Shown here: piece after piece, positions 46,925-58,300 of the stretch
Layout: every line of letters begins with the position of its first letter
How positions within the stretch are numbered: position 1 is the stretch's first letter
Source of the DNA: Methylococcaceae bacterium
Lineage (GTDB): Bacteria > Pseudomonadota > Gammaproteobacteria > Methylococcales > Methylomonadaceae
Length of the DNA stretch: 64,000 nucleotides
NCBI GenBank assembly: GCA_016715325.1
Contig: JADKAL010000005.1
Coordinates: forward strand, 168,255 to 232,254
Direction: 5' to 3'
Program-made: the position numbers and the translations under genes
The notes under the pieces: generated by a model
The model's database searches: none
Told to the model about the DNA's origin: nothing
Seen by the model: only the letters and a program-made list of their open reading frames with translations

Positions 46925-46971
46925 GATCGGGTGGAAATAACGGGGATTACGCCCGTTATTTCCACCCGATC
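46925..46971. terminator. Perfect 20-base inverted repeat between convergent genes
   Basis: GATCGGGTGGAAATAACGGG (46925-46944) is repeated in exact inverse at 46952-46971, around the seven-base loop GATTACG. It lies between the stops of the SPFH gene and the GIY-YIG-like gene, so it probably works as a bidirectional transcription stop, though no T run follows on either strand. The length and perfection of the arms are unusual. Confidence 0.65.
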
Positions 46972-46974
46972 GTG

Positions 46975-47511
46975 TTATTTCCGCTTGTTCCACAATTGCG
47001 AATTAAATCTTTTAACAAACCAAACTTCAAGAGCGATTACAGCAATATCTGGATCTTCAGAGAGACTCCCTAAACATGAAAGTGGATGATTTAATTCAGA
47101 TAAGACTGTCAAAAGGTCTTTCCCGTGCAGTACTGAAACTATATATCCCGATATTTTTTCAAATGAATGATTAGCGCATATTTCAGGCCAACATTGGCTA
47201 TGAAATAGTTCATTTTTACCTAGGGACTTTAGTTCTTTGTTATATGCAGGTGAAAATCTCCACCGATCGGCTAAGCGATTTACAGAAATACCAACATAGC
47301 GCAATTCATTTTCTCCATCTTGAACGAAGTAAATGCATTCTTCTCGACGTTTCCAAAGAGACTCATCTAAAATGTTGTAATCGCAGCTGTACCAAGCCCC
47401 CCGCCTAGGACCACTAGGTTTTCTATACCATTGATCTGGTGATAATGAAGATATGCGCATGACTGGATGAGCGGCTGCTAAAATTCGATTTTTAACTTCG
47501 GTTGGTTCCAT
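46975..47511 (-). CDS. GIY-YIG-like protein of unknown function
   Basis: The 178-residue product (ATG at 47511, with GGAG upstream; another ATG at 47523 lacks one) contains a stretch like the GIY-YIG nuclease core: ECIYFVQDGENELRYVGISV followed by NRLADRWRFSPAY. Beyond it a glutamate occurs in VIALEVWFVKRFNSQ, where the family often has a catalytic one. No other domain is visible. It lies just upstream of ubiC on the same strand, separated by 15 bases. The assignment to the superfamily is tentative. Confidence 0.6.
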   Translation of the reverse strand: MEPTEVKNRILAAAHPVMRISSLSPDQWYRKPSGPRRGAWYSCDYNILDESLWKRREECIYFVQDGENELRYVGISVNRLADRWRFSPAYNKELKSLGKNELFHSQCWPEICANHSFEKISGYIVSVLHGKDLLTVLSELNHPLSCLGSLSEDPDIAVIALEVWFVKRFNSQLWNKRK

Positions 47512-47538
47512 TAGTATCTCCATTTTTTTAGCGCTAAT

Positions 47539-48099
47539 TTAATAACTCAAAACTTCAGGCATGAAGAACTCACTGACCAACAAAGGCCGGTTATGAATCG
47601 CGTAGACGGTTCTCCGTCCCCAGATGGGTAGGGTAATACCGGCTGTTTGTTTCACCTGTTGCATCCAGATTCCGGGTTGCGTCAAAGATAAATCCATTGT
47701 TAATCGCTCCAATTTGGGATACGAAAAAATGACTTCCCCTAAAGGTCGCGTACCGAGATGAGCAAGGTTGCGATGCGCGACTTTAATGGTTTCCTCTGGG
47801 ATAACCGTTCTTGCCAAGATCAACGGTTTGCCGTCAATGTGCAACATGACTTCGCGGATCAGTCCGTATCGGCCTGAACGCAGGTGAAGGTGTTTGCTTT
47901 CGCCGAGGTAAGGCTTTCGCCAGTCATGAAAGAGTAGGGTGACGGCTATACGGTTGCCGTAATAGTCGCGTAAGCGCTGTGTGAGCGAGCCGGTTTCGTA
48001 AGCCCAGGATTGGACGGTTTCCGGTAGATAGTGCTGGCTTCCGCGCCGGTGTTCGTGCCAGTCCGGTTCGCGGCGGAATAAATAACTTTTGGTGTTCAA
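47539..48099 (-). CDS. ubiC: UbiC-type chorismate pyruvate-lyase
   Basis: UbiC makes 4-hydroxybenzoate from chorismate, the first committed step of ubiquinone synthesis. The 186-residue product shows SWAYETGSLTQRLRDYYGNR, LREVMLHIDGKPLILARTVI-like and RTVYAIHNRPLLVSEFFMPE, the last being the family signature near the C terminus. It follows recG after six bases. ubiA is not in the window. Confidence 0.9.
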   Translation of the reverse strand: MNTKSYLFRREPDWHEHRRGSQHYLPETVQSWAYETGSLTQRLRDYYGNRIAVTLLFHDWRKPYLGESKHLHLRSGRYGLIREVMLHIDGKPLILARTVIPEETIKVAHRNLAHLGTRPLGEVIFSYPKLERLTMDLSLTQPGIWMQQVKQTAGITLPIWGRRTVYAIHNRPLLVSEFFMPEVLSY

Positions 48100-48105
48100 T
48101 GGGGT

Positions 48106-50196
48106 TTAAACCTCGGAATAGTCTGAACGATAGCCTAACCAGCGTTCTATTAAGGGCGGTGCGATTTCCGGTTGTTGCGATAACACAGAATCGGCAAGCA
48201 TAGCGATATTATCCAGCAAGTCCGCATCCCTTACCAAATCGGCAATTTTGAAATTCACTTGCCCGGTTTGGCGGGTTCCCATCACTTCGCCCGGACCGCG
48301 TAACAGCAAATCTTTTTCGGCGATGTAAAAGCCGTCGTTACTTTCCCGTAAAATCCCCAGTCGTTGACGCGCATTCTCCGACAAAGGCGATTGATACATT
48401 AACAGGCAATAACTTTCATCGACTCCGCGCCCGACTCGTCCGCGCAGTTGATGAAGTTGTGACAGTCCGAGCCGCTCCGGGTTTTCGATAATCATCAAAC
48501 TGGCGTTGGGCACATCGACGCCCACTTCGATTACCGTGGTGGCGACTAACAGGTCGATTTCGCGATTTTTAAACGCGCGCATGATAGCTTCTTTTTCTGC
48601 CGGTTTTATTCGTCCGTGCAGAAGCGCGAGCCGGATGTCCGGTAATGCAACCGCTAAACGTTCCGCCGTTTTTTCGGCGGCTTCGCATTGCAGAATTTCC
48701 GATTCTTCAATCAATGTACAGACCCAATACGCTTGTTTTTGTTGGCTGACCCAACCGTTGATCCGGGCAATGACTTCGTCGCGGCGCTCGCTTGGAATGA
48801 CGCTGGTCGTAACCGGTTTTCGGCCCGGCGGTAATTGATCGATGATAGATATGTCCAGGTCGGAATATTGCAGCATAGCCAATGTTCGCGGGATAGGGGT
48901 GGCGGTCATGACGAGCTGATGCGGGCTAACATTTTCTTTTTGGCCTTTAGTTCGTAATGCCAGCCTTTGGTGTACGCCGAAACGATGCTGTTCATCGATG
49001 ATGATCAATCCGAGCCGATGAAAATTAACAGCATCCTGGAATAAGGCATGTGTGCCGATGATGATTCCTGCCGTGCCGTCGGCTATTTGTCCGGTAATTT
49101 CTTTTCTGGCGTTGCCTTTTAATTGTCCGGTGAGCAAAACGATCTGTTTAGTACACTCTTTAAACCAATCGCTGAAATTTCGATAATGTTGCTCGGCTAA
49201 TAATTCTGTCGGCGCCATGACGGCGACTTGATAGCCCGAATTCAATGCAAAAAAGGCGGCAACGGCAGCGACGACGGTTTTACCCGAACCGACATCGCCT
49301 TGAACTAAGCGCATCATCGGGTAAGCGCTTTCCAAATCGGATCGGATTTCCGAGATCACCTTTTGTTGCGCTTCGGTCAAGTTAAACGGCAGAGTCTGGA
49401 TGAACTGTTTCGATAAGGAATCCGTAGAACTTACTTTGGGGGCTTCCCACAATCTGGCTTTTTGTTTGGCGAGTTTTCGGCTGAGTTGATGACTGAGAAG
49501 TTCTTCGAAAGCGAGGCGTTTTATCGACGGATCCGTACCGTTTAGCAATGCGTTAGTGTCGGCGTTTGCGTACGGTGTGTGCAAGGCTTTGATTGCTTCA
49601 GCTAAGGAAGGGTAGCGGTTTTCTTTGAGTACGCTGTCAGGTATCCAATCGTTTAACAACGCTGTTGTAGTTTCACAAAGCGCTAAGGCTTGCTTTACCG
49701 CTTTTCTGATCGTACCTTGATTCAGTCTTTCGGTGAGCGGATAGACGGGCGTTAAATAGGGTTCGGTTACTACGGTGTTTTCTTGGTAGATAACGGAATA
49801 GTCGGGATGAATCATTTCCAGCCCGGCATAGCCGTAACGGATTTCGCCGAAGCAACTTAACGTCGTTCCGGGTTTGAATCCCGCATGCTGACGAGCGGTA
49901 AAGTGAAAAAAGCGAAGATCGATCGAGCCGCTATCGTCTTCTACCCGGCAAATCAGGCTTTTCCGTCCTCGCGGCAATACGTCGATAAATACGATTTTGC
50001 CGGTGATAAGCGCCGTCATACCGGCTTTAATTTGGGAAATCGCTAATACACGAGTCCTGTCTTCATAACGGATGGGAAGGTGAAAAAGAAGGTCTTGTAT
50101 GCGAAAAATCCCTAGTTTTTCAAGAAGTTTAGCTGTTTTACCGCCGATTCCGCTAAGATCGGAAACCGGGTTGGACAGTGGATTACGCGTATCCAC
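48106..50196 (-). CDS. recG: RecG, ATP-dependent DNA helicase
   Basis: RecG remodels stalled forks and branched DNA. The 696-residue product has the N-terminal wedge/OB region (PIRYEDRTRVLAISQIKAGM), helicase motif I GDVGSGKTVVAAVAAFFAL, motif II IIDEQHRFGVHQR, the motif MTATPIPRTLAM and the C-terminal RGRVGRGVDESYCLLMYQSP. Full length. The order rpoZ-spoT-ridA-recG resembles the E. coli rpoZ-spoT-trmH-recG region, with ridA in place of trmH. Confidence 0.97.
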   Translation of the reverse strand: MDTRNPLSNPVSDLSGIGGKTAKLLEKLGIFRIQDLLFHLPIRYEDRTRVLAISQIKAGMTALITGKIVFIDVLPRGRKSLICRVEDDSGSIDLRFFHFTARQHAGFKPGTTLSCFGEIRYGYAGLEMIHPDYSVIYQENTVVTEPYLTPVYPLTERLNQGTIRKAVKQALALCETTTALLNDWIPDSVLKENRYPSLAEAIKALHTPYANADTNALLNGTDPSIKRLAFEELLSHQLSRKLAKQKARLWEAPKVSSTDSLSKQFIQTLPFNLTEAQQKVISEIRSDLESAYPMMRLVQGDVGSGKTVVAAVAAFFALNSGYQVAVMAPTELLAEQHYRNFSDWFKECTKQIVLLTGQLKGNARKEITGQIADGTAGIIIGTHALFQDAVNFHRLGLIIIDEQHRFGVHQRLALRTKGQKENVSPHQLVMTATPIPRTLAMLQYSDLDISIIDQLPPGRKPVTTSVIPSERRDEVIARINGWVSQQKQAYWVCTLIEESEILQCEAAEKTAERLAVALPDIRLALLHGRIKPAEKEAIMRAFKNREIDLLVATTVIEVGVDVPNASLMIIENPERLGLSQLHQLRGRVGRGVDESYCLLMYQSPLSENARQRLGILRESNDGFYIAEKDLLLRGPGEVMGTRQTGQVNFKIADLVRDADLLDNIAMLADSVLSQQPEIAPPLIERWLGYRSDYSEV

Positions 50197-50244
50197 GGCT
50201 TAGTCGGCAAATTTATTCGAATAAAATAGGAGTTTTGCGATTGA

Positions 50245-50646
50245 TTAAATGGGGTAGTCTTGCGTATTTAGAACCATAATGGCATCCATTTCTACTTGCG
50301 CCCCTTTGGGTAGCGCGGCGACGCCGACGGCGGCCCGAGCCGGGTAAGGCGGCTGAAAATAGCGGCTCATGATTTCGTTAACAATAGGAAAATTCGATAA
50401 ATCCGTCAAAAAAACGGTTACTTTTACGAAATCGCAGAGGCTGCCTCCAGCCGCTTCCGCCACTGCTTGAAGATTTTTCAGCACTTGTTCGATTTGAGCA
50501 TTGATGTCGCCGTCGATCATTTGCATGGTTTCAGGGATTAACGGAATTTGCCCGGACAGATAGACCGTTTGGTTTACTTTAACGGCTTGGGAATAAGTGC
50601 CGATGGCTTGGGGCGCTAAAGCGGTGTCGATAATTTCTTTGTTCAT
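50245..50646 (-). CDS. ridA: RidA, reactive imine/enamine deaminase
   Basis: RidA hydrolyses reactive enamine/imine intermediates such as 2-aminoacrylate. The 133-residue product has [34 protein letters not shown] and the family end [20 protein letters not shown], with the conserved arginine. It lies between spoT and recG on the same strand, its usual place in proteobacteria. Confidence 0.95.
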   Translation of the reverse strand: MNKEIIDTALAPQAIGTYSQAVKVNQTVYLSGQIPLIPETMQMIDGDINAQIEQVLKNLQAVAEAAGGSLCDFVKVTVFLTDLSNFPIVNEIMSRYFQPPYPARAAVGVAALPKGAQVEMDAIMVLNTQDYPI

Positions 50647-50683
50647 GCGTTTAACGAGGGTTTGTAAGGCAATTTATAATTAT

Positions 50684-52852
50684 TTATGCTTTCACACGCG
50701 TGATTTTAACGACGATGGATAACTCTTTAAGGCGACGCATGATTTTAGCCAGATGAACGCGATCTCTCACGCTGACGGTGATCAAATCAACGCAGATTCT
50801 GGAATCCTGTTCGACGACGGTGACGTTTTCGATATTGGAATTCAGTTCGGAAATAGTCGATGCTACTGTTGCTAAGGTTCCTCGTTGGTTGAGCACCTCA
50901 AGACGAAGTTCCGCAGGAAATTCGCCCGCCGTTTCTTCACTCCACTCGACATCCAGCCAACTGGTTTGTTTTTTTCTCGTTATATTTCTATTTCGGCACT
51001 CGTGATGATGAACCACTATTCCTTTACCGGGATTAAAAAAACCTATAATGGAATCGCCGGGTATAGGGCGGCAGCATTTTGCCAGCGTAACGACCATGCC
51101 TTCGGTGCCTTTGATGGCTAAGGACGTTTTTTGGGTTTGCTCGTTATCTTCAAGTTTGATGGCGGCATTTACATCATCCTGACTTAAACGTTTGGCTATC
51201 AAGAAAGGCATTTTATTACCTAATCCGATGTCTTCAAGCAATTCGTCCAAGTTTTGCTTCCCGACGGAATCAAGCAACGCTTTGATTCGCGGTTTATCGA
51301 TAGCTTCTAACTGCAAATGCATGTTTTGCAATTCTTTATCGAGCAGACGCCGCCCTAAACTAATCGCTTCTTGTTGTTTAAAGTTTTTCAAGTAATTACG
51401 GATGCCGGAACGCGCCTTAGCCGTCGTAACATAATTTAGCCAGAGCGGGTTGGGTCGCGCCCAGATCGCTGTGATTACTTCAACCGTTACACCGTTTTCC
51501 AGTTTGGTTTGTAAAGGCGCCAGTTTGCGGTCGACACGCGCCGAAACGCAGGCATTTCCGATGTCGGTATGAACGGCATATGCAAAATCGATAATCGTTG
51601 CGCCGCGCGGCATTTTGATGATCTCGCCTTTCGGCGTAAAAACAAAAACTTCTTGCGGGAAAAGGTCGATCTTCAAATTATCGATAAACTCGAGCGAATC
51701 GCCTGCTGTGCGCTGTATTTCCAGCAAATCCCGCAGCCATTCATTGGCGCGATCTTGAAATTTGTCGTTTTTGTCGTCGTCGGACTTATAAAGCCAGTGG
51801 GCGGCAATGCCGGATTCCGCCATTCGGTGCATTTCGTGCGTTCTAATTTGTATCTCGATCGGAAAGCCGTAAGGTCCGATCAGAATGGTATGTTAGGATT
51901 GATAGCCGTTTGCTTTCGGCACTGCGATGTAATCTTTAAAGCGTCCAGGGATGGGTTTGTAGAGATTGTGGACGATACCCATCATCCGGTAACAATCGTC
52001 GACATTGTCGCAAAAAATCCGGAAGGCGTAGACATCGAAAACATCGTTTAATGAGACTTTTTTATGCAGCATTTTTTGGTAAATGCTGTACAGGTTTTTT
52101 TCTCTACCGGAAACGTCGCAATTCATGCTTGCTTGCTTGATCCGGTTTTTCAGCGTATTTTCAATGACATCGATAATTTTACGGCGATTACCGCGGGCTT
52201 TTTTTAAGGCGTTATCTAAAATGGCGTGACGCCGTGGATACATGGCTTGAAAACTGAGCGTCTCAAGTTTATGCCGGATGCTGTTCATGCCGAGCCGATT
52301 AGCTATCGGCGCATAAATATCCAATGTTTCACGGGCGATTCGGCGCTTTTTCTCGGCAGGCATCGCACCTAACGTTTGCATGTTATGCAAGCGGTCGGCA
52401 AGTTTAACCATAATGACGCGTAAATCTTTTCCCATCGCCAGAAACATTTTACGGACATTTTCCGCTTGGGTTTCGGCATGCGATTTACTATCGATTTTGG
52501 TGAGTTTGGTGACGCCGTCAACCAGTTCGGAAACTTCCCGGTTGAAAGTTTTGGCGAGTTCCTGCTTGTCGACTCCGGTATCTTCAATGACATCGTGCAA
52601 GATAGCCGCCATAATGCAGTTGGCGTCCATTCGCATTTCAGCAAGACTGATAGCCACCGCGACGGGGTGGCAAATGTAAGCTTCGCCGCTTTTACGGAAC
52701 TGTCCGGTATGGGCTTTGGCCCCGAATTCGTAAGCTCGAATACAATCGTCGATTTGAGCTTGATCCAAGTAGCTTGACAAAGTCGAGCACAAACGGCGTA
52801 TCAGTTTTTCCTGAGGCCGTTCCAGTTCGATAGTGTCGGCTACTTGCAACAT
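50684..52852 (-). pseudogene. spoT: SpoT, bifunctional (p)ppGpp synthase/hydrolase, interrupted by an in-frame TAA
   Basis: SpoT makes and degrades the alarmone (p)ppGpp. The first part (52852 to 51893) has the HD hydrolase domain (GEAYICHPVAVAISLAEMRM, MAAILHDVIEDTG) and part of the synthetase domain up to DYIAVPKANGYQS, where a TAA (51893-51895) follows. The same frame continues HTILIGPYGFPIEIQIRTHE and runs through TGS and ACT domains to 50684. Normal SpoT has Leu here (GYQSLHT), so one base (TTA to TAA) accounts for it. Joined length is about 722 residues, normal. A read-through consensus error is likely because SpoT is usually important for growth. Confidence 0.9.
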
Positions 52853-52858
52853 AATCCA

Positions 52859-53098
52859 TTAAAACATGATATTCGAATCATGCACATCGTTAGAACGGTG
52901 CAGAAGATTAATGTTCTCGGTGGTCACGTGACCTTCGGCGATTTCTCTTAAAGCCACGACGGTATCTTTATCTTTGTTACGCGGCACGAATTCAGTCGCG
53001 CCGTGACTTAATTGACGGGCTCGCGCTCCAGCCAATAAAACCAGTTTAAAGCGGTTTTCTACATGTTCTAAACAATCTTCGATAGTAATTCTTGCCAT
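52859..53098 (-). CDS. rpoZ: RNA polymerase omega subunit
   Basis: The 79-residue omega subunit helps assemble RNA polymerase and forms part of a ppGpp site. It reads [20 protein letters not shown] and [20 protein letters not shown], as expected. It is six bases before spoT. The 252 bases upstream hold a small hairpin (TTGTTGTGTT with AACACAACAA) that may mark the pgk end, and presumably the rpoZ-spoT promoter. Confidence 0.97.
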   Translation of the reverse strand: MARITIEDCLEHVENRFKLVLLAGARARQLSHGATEFVPRNKDKDTVVALREIAEGHVTTENINLLHRSNDVHDSNIMF

Positions 53099-53350
53099 TA
53101 CGATTCCAATAGGGTTACTACATTTTGACTTTAATTATATTAATTAGTTCTAAGTAATGATTTAACATTAATTTTGTAAAAATACAACAGTTGTTGTGTT
53201 TTTCGTTAAAACAACACAACAATCAGTTTCTATCAATAGGACTAATACGGTTTTCCTTCATACTCGGTGTGTCTTGCGCTTGTCGATAAAGCTATTGCTA
53301 TTTCGATTTGATCAAAACACATGGTTCAGAAAGTGAATCTCTAAGGCGAA

Positions 53351-54523
53351 TTAGCCTCTAGAGTTTAATATTGCGACAGCCGGTAGCTCTTTTCCTTCGA
53401 GAAACTCAAGAAAAGCACCGCCGCCTGTCGAGGTATAAGAGACTTTGTCGTTGATTTCGTACTTATCGATAGCCGCGAGTGTGTCGCCGCCGCCGGCAAT
53501 TGAAAAAGCCGGACTTTCGGCAATGGCCATTGATAAGGATTTGGTTCCGTTACCGAATTGGTCTATTTCAAAAACGCCGACCGGTCCGTTCCAGACGATT
53601 GTACCGGCTGATTTTAATATATCGGCATATTGTTTCGCAGTATCCGGGCCGATATCGAGAATCAGATCGTCCGCTTCAACCGCTTCAACTTTTTTGACTG
53701 TTGCAACGGCGGTTTCGGAAAATTCTTTAGCGCAGACGACGTCGGTGGGAATCGGTATATCCGATCCGGCTTCTTTGGCTGCAGCAATCAAACGTTTGGC
53801 TTCATCGATCAAATCGGGTTCATACAGCGATTTGCCAACCGGAAATCCCATCGCCGCAATGAACGTGTTGGCAATGCCGCCGCCGACGATGAGTTGATCG
53901 ACTTTTTCGGACAAGGATTTTAAAACGGTTAGTTTGGTGCTGACTTTAGAGCCGCCGACAATTGCCACCAAGGGTTTTGTCGGCGTTTCCAGTGCTTTGC
54001 CCAACGCATCCAATTCGCTAGCCAACAGCGGACCGGCACATGCAATCGGAGCGAATTTCGCCACGCTATGGGTCGATGCTTCAGCGCGGTGCGCGGTACC
54101 GAAAGCATCCATGACAAAAATATCGCATAGTGCCGCCATTTTTTTACCGAGTTCGTCGCTGTTTTTCTTTTCACCTGTATTAAAGCGAACATTTTCGCAA
54201 AGCACGACTTCGCCGGGATTGACTGATACGCCGTCTAGCCAATCGCGCTCGAGACGAACCGGTTTGCCTAATAAACTCGATAAGCGTTCGGCGACCGGTT
54301 TTAAAGAAGATTCTTCATCGTACTGGCCTTCAACCGGACGGCCTAAATGCGACATGACCATCACGGCAGCGCCCGCTGCCAACGCTTTTTCAATGGTCGG
54401 CACACTGGCTTGGATGCGGATATCGCTCGTGACTTGACCGTTTTTGACAGGTACGTTTAAATCCTGACGGATTAATACCCGTTTGCCAGCTAAATCCAGA
54501 TCAACCATTCTTTTAATCGACAT
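53351..54523 (-). CDS. pgk: Phosphoglycerate kinase
   Basis: Pgk catalyses the ATP-forming step of glycolysis (or its reverse in carbon assimilation). The start is the ATG at 54523 ([20 protein letters not shown]) with GAGAG upstream; the open frame reaches further to 54592 but the added residues are not typical. Motifs are [32 protein letters not shown] and the nucleotide-binding [18 protein letters not shown] and [17 protein letters not shown]. Product 390 residues. No other glycolytic gene is next to it in this window. Confidence 0.97.
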   Translation of the reverse strand: MSIKRMVDLDLAGKRVLIRQDLNVPVKNGQVTSDIRIQASVPTIEKALAAGAAVMVMSHLGRPVEGQYDEESSLKPVAERLSSLLGKPVRLERDWLDGVSVNPGEVVLCENVRFNTGEKKNSDELGKKMAALCDIFVMDAFGTAHRAEASTHSVAKFAPIACAGPLLASELDALGKALETPTKPLVAIVGGSKVSTKLTVLKSLSEKVDQLIVGGGIANTFIAAMGFPVGKSLYEPDLIDEAKRLIAAAKEAGSDIPIPTDVVCAKEFSETAVATVKKVEAVEADDLILDIGPDTAKQYADILKSAGTIVWNGPVGVFEIDQFGNGTKSLSMAIAESPAFSIAGGGDTLAAIDKYEINDKVSYTSTGGGAFLEFLEGKELPAVAILNSRG

Positions 54524-54552
54524 ATTTTTCTCTCGGTTTTGTTTAAATGTAT

Positions 54553-55122
54553 TTAAAGTTGGTTTGCATCGTCTTTCCATTTTATGGAACAACCGATGCT
54601 AGAAATTTGTTCTTGAGGTCCCTGTCCGGTATTGGCGATCAGTTTCATCGCTTCGTACAAGTCGCGACGCGTTCCTTCTGGAGCCGTTTCTTTACGGCTG
54701 GCATCCAAGCGTCCGCGATATTGCAGTTCGAACTCCGCGTTATAGCCGTAGAAATCAGGCGTACAGACGGCACCGTAAGCTTTGGCAACCTCTTGCGTTT
54801 CATCATAAAGATAAGGAAACGGATAGTTATAGTCGGCCGCAATTTTTTGCATAGCTTCGAAGGAGTCGTCAGGGTAGTTGGCGGCATCGTTAGACATGAT
54901 GGCAACCGTTTCAATTCCGAGACCTTTAAGATCGCGCGCATCCCTTAATATTCGGGCATGAACTGCTTTAACATAAGGACAATGATTGCAGATAAACATG
55001 ACCAATAATCCGTTTCTACCCATGCATTCTTGTAGCGTCCAAAAATTTCCATCAACGCCCATTAATTTGAAATCAGGGGCTTTAGCTCCGAAATCGCAGA
55101 CTGGGGGTTCTAGTGCTACCAT
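54553..55122 (-). CDS. Thioredoxin-fold peroxiredoxin-like protein
   Basis: This 189-residue AhpC/TSA-type protein has [20 protein letters not shown] and the active-site-like loop [16 protein letters not shown] (Cys-x2-Cys), then [20 protein letters not shown]. Proteins of this type are often annotated as thioredoxin family or redoxin domain proteins; the substrate is not known. It lies 30 bases upstream of pgk. Confidence 0.88.
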   Translation of the reverse strand: MVALEPPVCDFGAKAPDFKLMGVDGNFWTLQECMGRNGLLVMFICNHCPYVKAVHARILRDARDLKGLGIETVAIMSNDAANYPDDSFEAMQKIAADYNYPFPYLYDETQEVAKAYGAVCTPDFYGYNAEFELQYRGRLDASRKETAPEGTRRDLYEAMKLIANTGQGPQEQISSIGCSIKWKDDANQL

Positions 55123-55357
55123 GACTATTCCTAGAGAGTAAAAGTATTAATTGATGAAAATCAAGCTTATGACTGCCCATTTTAACAGGCGGAACACAAA
55201 AAATTAACTGGAAGATGTTCTTCTTTGAAGATTAAACGAGTTCAGCATAACACGACATACAATGCAATCCTTCAATATGTCGTTTAACCATCCATTTCGC
55301 TGTTTTTGAAGACTAAGAATAATTATCACGAATCTAATATTTCATTGCCGAATTCGT

Positions 55358-58300
55358 TCATTCTCCAGTCAATTTTCCAAGCGCACGAACCAAATAAAGG
55401 TAAGGTAACAATGAAAATGCCGTTGAAGTTTGTACTTCTTGAAAAAGTTGCCGGTAGCGTTCGAAATGTCGGCTCAACTCGGGTTGTTCGAAATAGTCGC
55501 TACTATCGAGTTGCCCGACGCTAAGCATGTTAATGACGATTCGGCCTGAGTACAGTTGGATATCGGCTTGTAGGTCGTCGAATAGCTTGATTTGCCATTG
55601 ATCGCTCAATGGGATTTTATCGAGACTTTGTTGCACCTCATTGAGCTTTAATATTTGTTGTACGTTATCTAATTGTTTGAGAATAGCTGTAAAATCTTGT
55701 TCGGAGTCCATCGTTAATTGCACGATAAAGGGAAAATTTTGGATGCCGACGAGATAGCTCAAATTTTGTACAAGTTCGGATGGAATTATTGATTGTTCAT
55801 CCTGAGCAAATTGTACTTCGTTATGCCGGGTAGGATTCTCTTCAAAATAGCTTAAATACCCATCTAAAAAGTGTTGATAGGTTTTAACCGTGCTTTCGTC
55901 AGGTTGGATGTATTTATCATTTGCTAATGACCAGCGGCAAAATTTGGATAAGGTCTGTTCGATAAGCACCAGGAGTTCGTATTGTTTACCGGTTTCGACT
56001 TTATTTTCTAACCCGAATACGCCATTCCTTAATTTGTCCGCCTGTAAAATTCGGTCGAAGGCTAAATAACAGTTAACGGCATCCAAACATGAGGTATCGC
56101 TATGGCCTATAAACAGATTTAAAAAGCCGCATCCGGCATGATTAATAATTTTATTGCTGATTACGGTTGCTTTGATTTCATTTGCTAATGGATGCTGGGA
56201 AAGATGGCGCCTAAATTTTTCAACTATCTGATTGGGAAAATAAGCAAGCAAATAATCCTCGTAATAAGCTGCATTCAACTGCTCCGGCTCATTAAGTAGT
56301 TCTTGCGTTAGAAACCTTTTTCCTGCAGCGATCAAGTCGGCGAATTCCGGTCGTGTAATAATTTGACCGTCTCTCGATTGAATATCCTTACTTTGCGGAA
56401 ACGACTCGACGGTTCGATCCAAATAACCGGCAGCTTCCAACCGATCGGCGATGTGTAAAAAGTCGGATGAATGTTCTTTGCAGCGTTTTTGTTCGAGCGA
56501 TAAGCAAAGGCTCTGAGCCACATTATCGGCAAGCACTAATTCGCAGACAGCGTCGGTCATGTCTGTAAATAACGCTTGGTAGTCTGAGAAAAGCTCCTGT
56601 TTTTTTAAAATGTTGAGCAATATTTTTAGATTGACTTCGTGATCGGAGGTGTCGACACCGGCCGAATTATCAACAGCATCGGTATTAATTCTGCCGCCTT
56701 TCAAGGCATATTCGATTCGCGCTTTTTGTGTGAAGCCCAAGTTGGCGCCTTCGCCGACCACTTTGGCAGAAAGTTGGCAGGCGTCTATTCTTACATTTTC
56801 GTTGCCGCGATCACCGACTTCTTCATGCTTTTCCGTACTGGCTTTTACGTAGGTTCCAATACCGCCGAGCCAAAGCAGTTCAACGGGTGCGGTTAACAGT
56901 TGACGGATCAGAGATTCGCCGTCAATCGACTTATAGCGAATACCTAACCACTTTTTTAGTTCAGGCGAGACGGGAATATCTTTGGCAGAACGCAGATAGA
57001 CGCCACCGCCATTGGAAATAAGCGCTCGTTCGTAATCGTCCCATGTCGAACCGGGCAGTTCGAACAAGCGTTTGCGTTCATTAAAGGCCGTTTCGTTTTC
57101 AGGCGGGGAGGGGTCGATAAAGATATGTTGTCCGCTAAAGGCGGCCAATAAACGAATCGTGGGCGATTGTAACATTCCATTGCCGAACACATCGCCGTCC
57201 ATGCTGCCGATGCCGATGACGGTAAAAGATTCGTGCCGAATATCTTTCCCTCGTTCAAGAAAATGCCGTTTGACACATTCCCACGCGCCTCTTGCCGTTA
57301 TGCCGAGTGCCTTGTGATCGTATCCGTGCGATCCGCCGCTGGCAAATGCATCGCTCAACCAAAATCCCGTTTCGTCGGCAACGCCATTGGCTATATCGGA
57401 AAACTTGGCTGTACCTTTGTCCGCTGCAACGACTAAATAGGGGTCGGGGTCGTCGTGAATGATGATGTCTTTAGGATTGACGACGTTATTATTTCGGTAG
57501 TTGTCGGTCAAGTCGAGTAAACCTCGAATTAAACGGATGTAGGCTTTTTTTCCAGCTTCTTTAAAATCGTTCCCGATGCCGTTGTTCTTGACGATAAAAC
57601 CGCCCTTTGCCCCGGTGGGGATTATCAAAGCGTTTTTATTGACTTGAGTTTGCATTAATCCCAGTATCTCGGATCTGAAATCATCAAGCCTATCGGACCA
57701 ACGAATGCCGCCGCGCGAGATTTTACCGGCGCGAAGATGAATACCTTCCATGTCGTAAGCATGGACATAAATTTCGCATTGGGGTTTAGGTGCGGGCATA
57801 TCGATGACGCCGATGCTGTTGACTTTGAAGGCGATAAAGTAATCTTCACTTTTCAGTCGTTTGTGAAAATTGCTCCGTACTGTAGCATCAATCAGATTGA
57901 AGAGTGTTCGTAAGATACGGTCGTCGTTAATATCTGAAACGTGATCGATAATCCCCAATAACTGCATTCGCAACGGAAACAATGCTCGTTCTTCTCTGCG
58001 GACCGGATCTTTCCAGTCGGGATTCGGTTTAAATCGAGCTTCAAAATAATTGAATAAACCGTGTGCGGCTTCGGGATTATTCACTAAAGCACGATGAATA
58101 CTTGCACTAGTCGTTTTATGTCCGAGTTGCAGGAAGTAATTCCGGTAAGCGCGCAATACATCGATTTCTTGCCAGCACATTCCCGTTAATAGGCACAGTT
58201 TGTTGAGCGCATCGTTTTCAACTCGTCTCTCCATTACCGCTTGAATAATGTGCAGGAGCTTATTTTTTGATTGTTTTAATTCGATTGTCGCGTTTTGCGC

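Noticed and set aside
55306..55524. Plus-strand frame overlapping the end of the glutamate dehydrogenase gene
   Set aside because: Most of it is antisense to the conserved gene and lacks any protein signature.
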